This document shows positions 32,058-34,389 of a stretch of DNA of 34,389 nucleotides, one piece after another. The notes below the pieces were generated by a model. That model saw only the letters and a list, made by a program, of their open reading frames with translations. It was not told the DNA's origin and searched no databases. Source of the DNA: JBOGWP01 sp050693875 (GTDB taxonomy: Bacteria > Actinomycetota > CADDZG01 > JAHWKV01 > JBOGWP01). The translations under genes and the position numbers were made by a program. The stretch spans positions 1 to 34,389 of the forward strand of contig JBOGWP010000085.1 in NCBI GenBank assembly GCA_050693875.1, in the 5' to 3' direction. Every line of letters starts with the position of its first letter. Position 1 is the stretch's first letter.

Positions 32058-32465
32058 AACTTGGCGATATTTCTATTCAGCACCTTATTGCTTACACTAC
32101 TTCTCCCCATGTCTCTGCGAGATGATCCGGCGATTCCTCGGAACGAACGCCGAGTGTTCACCGGACGACGAGGTCCGGCCCCGAGGCTCAGCTACTTATC
32201 GACAAGTTGACGAGTCCATCTATTGATGGTGGAACTGGGCCGGGTGTGCGCCACCGGCACGGATAGGGTCGAAACCGTCCTTCCAATAACTGGCATAGGC
32301 TGGAGCGCAAGGTGAACCGGCCCACCAGGGACCAACAATAACCGTTTAGTTAACCCTTTGTCTCTGGGTGCCCGGGCGCTTCGCTGGGCTCAGGCAACCC
32401 CAAAACCTGGAAGGGATGAGAGCCTCTCCTCGGTGAGCTGGCATGATCTGGAACGATGCCTCGCT
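32058..32465. other. Non-coding stretch between convergent genes
   Basis: About 408 bp with no plausible gene and lower GC than the surroundings. It contains a perfect hairpin CCGGAC-GACGAG-GTCCGG at 32161-32178, an imperfect one at about 32260-32281 (GGATAGG...CCGTCC), and a larger imperfect stem at about 32365-32400. No T-run terminator, riboswitch core or tRNA was recognised. It could hold a small RNA or be a relic of an insertion. Confidence 0.5.
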
Positions 32466-32867
32466 TCACCGGCGCTCCCCCAGCCGACGGACCAGGATTG
32501 AAGACGGTCCACGAGCCTCGAAATCGTCCAGGATCTCTGCGAGCGCGGCGCGAACGATTCGTCCCCGGTCCGAAGCCAGCCGATGGTGGGCGCGCAACGC
32601 CAGCCGGACGCTTTCCAGACGGGTCAGCTCGGCGCCGGTGCAGTAGAAGGTCACCTTCTCCTCGTGGCGGGGCTTTCGCCCCCCCGATGGAGTCTCCTTC
32701 AGATCTTCTCTATTCATCTCTGTGACTACTACTATATTTGTAGACTTAGCGACGTCTTGACTCGCTGAAGCACGCTCGGCCTCCGGAGCGGGCGACGGCT
32801 CTGTGGGACTCACGGTGCTTCGAAACAGCTCATCGGCGCCCGGAAGGCTGGCCCTACGGGTCGTCAC
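32466..32867 (-). CDS. Ribbon-helix-helix-like protein coupled to ParA
   Basis: A 133-residue protein. Residues 1-70 are a low-complexity, charged linker; residues 71-117 (KVTFYCTGAELTRLESVRLA, then DRGRIVRAALAEILDDFE) have the strand-helix-helix pattern of RHH DNA-binding proteins. The GTG at 32867 overlaps the parA stop as GTGA. Type Ib partition systems pair a ParA with an RHH centromere-binding protein, so it may be the DNA-binding partner. The stretch coding residues 40-55 is strikingly AT-rich for this genome (about 32703-32750). Function is inferred from fold pattern and coupling. Confidence 0.68.
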   Translation of the reverse strand: MTTRRASLPGADELFRSTVSPTEPSPAPEAERASASQDVAKSTNIVVVTEMNREDLKETPSGGRKPRHEEKVTFYCTGAELTRLESVRLALRAHHRLASDRGRIVRAALAEILDDFEARGPSSILVRRLGERR

Positions 32868-33943
32868 TGGGATATCACCTCCCTTGCGAGTCGTCGGTAT
32901 TCCTCTGCCCCGGTGGAGGTGGCCGCATAGGTCAGGATCGGCTCCCCTGCCACCGGCGCCTCGGCAAACCGGATGGTCTTGTGAATGACGGTCGTGAAGA
33001 GCTTGTCGCCGAAGGCATCTGCGACCCGGCTCAGCACCTCTCGGCCGTGGATCGTCCGAGCATCGAGCATCGTGGCGAGAATCCCCTCGATCCGGAGCTG
33101 CGGGTTCAGGAGCTCCTGAACCTTCCTGATCGTGTCGACGAGCAGCGCCACTCCCCGCAGGGCAAAGTACTCGCACTCGAGGGGGATCACGACCGTGTCG
33201 GCCGCGGTAAGGGCGTTGATCGTCAGGAGCCCGAGGGACGGCGGGCAGTCGATGAGGATGTAGTTGTACTCCCCCCGCAGCGGCTCGAGGGCCCGCTTCA
33301 GGGTCTGCTCCCGCGCGACCTCCGAGACGAGCATGATCTCGGCCGCGGCGAGGTCGATGTTGGAGGGTAGGAGGTCGAGTCCCTCGATCTTGGACCGATG
33401 CACGACCTCCTGGACCGGCACCGATCGATCGAAGAGCAGCGTGTAGATGGTGGCATCGAGGCCGTTCGGGTTGAGGCCCAGGCCCACCGAGAGGGCCCCC
33501 TGCGGATCGAAGTCGACGAGGAGCACCCGTGCGCCTTGCTCGACGAGCGCCGCACCCAGGTTGATGGCCGTGGTCGTCTTCCCGACGCCGCCCTTCTGAT
33601 TCGCCAGCGCCACGACCTTTCCGACGGGAAGGGGTCGGGGCGGAGTGGCCGGAGGGGTCGGCTCGGGGGATTCCACGACGTCCGAGCGATCGGGGTGGGT
33701 CGGTGCCCCCGCCTCCGAGGGCTCCCGATCGTCGGCTTCGGCCGAGACGGCCGATTCCTCATCGCCGACCCACATCTCCGGCTCGTCGACCTCGGGGGGC
33801 CCGGTCTCCGCGGGGCGATCCTCAGGGGGGTCCGAGATGAGCCGGGGCTGCTCCGAGAGGGGCGGCTCGGCAGGGACGGAGCCCGGAGGTGGATGCGGTT
33901 GCCCCGATGGCGGCGAGTCGGAATGGTCGGTCAGTTCGTCCAC
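32864..33943 (-). CDS. parA: ParA/Soj-family ATPase with long disordered N-terminus
   Basis: A 359-residue partition-type ATPase. Residues 1-107 are Pro/Glu/Asp-rich and probably disordered; the ATPase domain has the deviant Walker A NQKGGVGKTTT (115-125, Lys117 and Lys122), VDFDPQGALSVGLG, and Walker B-type YILIDCPPSLGLLT. By position next to trpS and scpAB it matches the Rv1708-type Soj homologue rather than the ParA by the replication origin. GTG 33943 has no ribosome-binding site; TAGACA is nine bases upstream. Its partner is probably the coupled RHH protein. The tail may tether it to a pole or membrane protein, which is conjecture. Confidence 0.93.
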   Translation of the reverse strand: MDELTDHSDSPPSGQPHPPPGSVPAEPPLSEQPRLISDPPEDRPAETGPPEVDEPEMWVGDEESAVSAEADDREPSEAGAPTHPDRSDVVESPEPTPPATPPRPLPVGKVVALANQKGGVGKTTTAINLGAALVEQGARVLLVDFDPQGALSVGLGLNPNGLDATIYTLLFDRSVPVQEVVHRSKIEGLDLLPSNIDLAAAEIMLVSEVAREQTLKRALEPLRGEYNYILIDCPPSLGLLTINALTAADTVVIPLECEYFALRGVALLVDTIRKVQELLNPQLRIEGILATMLDARTIHGREVLSRVADAFGDKLFTTVIHKTIRFAEAPVAGEPILTYAATSTGAEEYRRLAREVISQ

Positions 33944-33999
33944 AAGAGTGTTTGTCTACAAGTTCCTTTGAGGCCCGCTGATACTAGGACGGCGTCGGG

Positions 34000-34015
34000 G
34001 CCGGCGCAAGCCGGC
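34000..34015. repeat. Perfect hairpin with GCAA tetraloop upstream of parA
   Basis: GCCGGC-GCAA-GCCGGC, a 6-bp stem with a GNRA-type loop, between the transposase and parA. It has no T-run. On the minus strand it lies 57 bp before the parA start and could be in a longer parA leader. Confidence 0.5.
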
Positions 34016-34066
34016 TTCGGTGAGGAGGGCAGGCCTAGCCTGGGTTTCCGGGTTACGTCGGAGGAA

Positions 34067-34086
34067 TGACCTGAAAGCCCAGGTCA
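34067..34086. repeat. Inverted repeat TGACCTG/CAGGTCA at the transposase 3' end
   Basis: TGACCTG (34067-34073), six-base loop, CAGGTCA (34080-34086). It overlaps the transposase stop codon. It may be part of the insertion-sequence end or a terminator-like hairpin; the other end of the element is outside the window. Confidence 0.45.
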
Positions 34087-34389
34087 GGGCCTAAAAACCG
34101 CGCCACTTGGCGGTATTACCCACGCGGGGGGGAAGGCGTCGAGAGCGAACAGCTCGAAGAGGCGCTGCTGGACTTCATCCATACGGGTGAGCTTCTGGAG
34201 CACCCGGGGGTTGCCCTTGCCCTTGGCCGGCGGGTAGATGAGCGTGACCTCGCGGATTGCCGCCAGCGCCTCGAGCACCTCCTTTGGCGACAGATCGATC
34301 TCGGCTCGGTCGGCCTCCCGCCATGCCAGGTTGACCAGCATGAGGCCCACCACCGAGTAGAGGGAGTGGACCGAGATCTTCTGGTCGGT
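34084..34389 (-). mobile_element. Transposase, C-terminal part (runs off the right edge)
   Basis: The last 101 codons of a transposase; the rest lies beyond the window. DQKISVHSLYSVVGLMLVNL and WREADRAEIDLSPKEVLEAL, then EVTLIYPPAKGKGNPRVLQK and TRMDEVQQRLFELF resemble the C-terminal region of IS1634/IS4-type (DDE) transposases; the exact family is uncertain. The segment is open throughout with host-like GC content, so the element may be intact and recent. It lies about 140 bp upstream of parA and could affect its expression. Confidence 0.8.

Noticed and set aside
32365..32465. SAM-type riboswitch suggested by CAGGCAACC and nearby stems
   Set aside because: Core junction and kink-turn sequences are missing and no gene starts downstream in the right direction.

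Overview
The window is high-GC DNA from an actinobacterium. Two conserved actinobacterial neighbourhoods are present. The first is pgsA / gcvH / garA / ftsR / a DUF151 nuclease / a second MerR regulator, which matches the Mycobacterium tuberculosis Rv1822-Rv1832 order as I remember it. The second is parA / scpA / scpB / rluB / cmk / der, which matches the Rv1708-Rv1713 order. The class II DAHP synthase, many GTG starts, GTGA and ATGA stop/start overlaps, and TANNNT-type -10 boxes 6-8 nt before start codons also fit. The two-subunit glycine dehydrogenase and mixed synteny suggest a deep-branching lineage rather than a mycobacterium or streptomycete; that placement is inference.

Region by region. 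1-235 is a 26-bp tandem array that enters from the left and forms the 3' end of a Wzz-like chain-length gene. 1.9-6.0 kb holds the DAHP synthase, a phosphoribosyltransferase/SGNH hydrolase pair and an AlkA-like DNA glycosylase ending in a good terminator. 6.0-10.0 kb carries small unknown genes, an aldo/keto reductase, a lytic transglycosylase lipoprotein with its coupled partner, and an alkylguanine-DNA methyltransferase. 10.1-20.7 kb is an almost unbroken minus-strand run: a methyltransferase, a small membrane protein, pgsA, gcvH, garA, ftsR, a PBP-type carboxypeptidase, hpt, a DUF151 nuclease, a MerR regulator, a nuclease-fold protein, gcvT, gcvPA and gcvPB. It joins all four glycine-cleavage P, T and H components to a GarA-type FHA switch and an FtsR-type regulator. 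20.8-22.1 kb has an AlkZ-like protein and tRNA-Pro(GGG). 22.1-29.2 kb is a second minus-strand block: scpA, scpB, rluB, aroH, tyrA, aroA, cmk, der (chromosome segregation, rRNA modification, the shikimate-to-tyrosine branch, CMP kinase and ribosome assembly). 29.2-30.4 kb is a decayed insertion with a frameshifted lipoprotein and a truncated vanadium haloperoxidase. 30.4-34.0 kb holds trpS, a divergent M50 protease, a 400-bp non-coding stretch, and a ParA/ribbon-helix-helix pair. A transposase runs off the right edge.

Points deserving a second look: two genes whose expected start codon is ATA or ATC in an otherwise ideal coupling context; a PD-(D/E)XK-like protein with Thr in place of the catalytic Lys inside the glycine-cleavage run; a carboxypeptidase with SAS in place of SxN; a nested stem-loop leader before a frameshifted small gene; and the ParA/RHH pair with a shared short motif.
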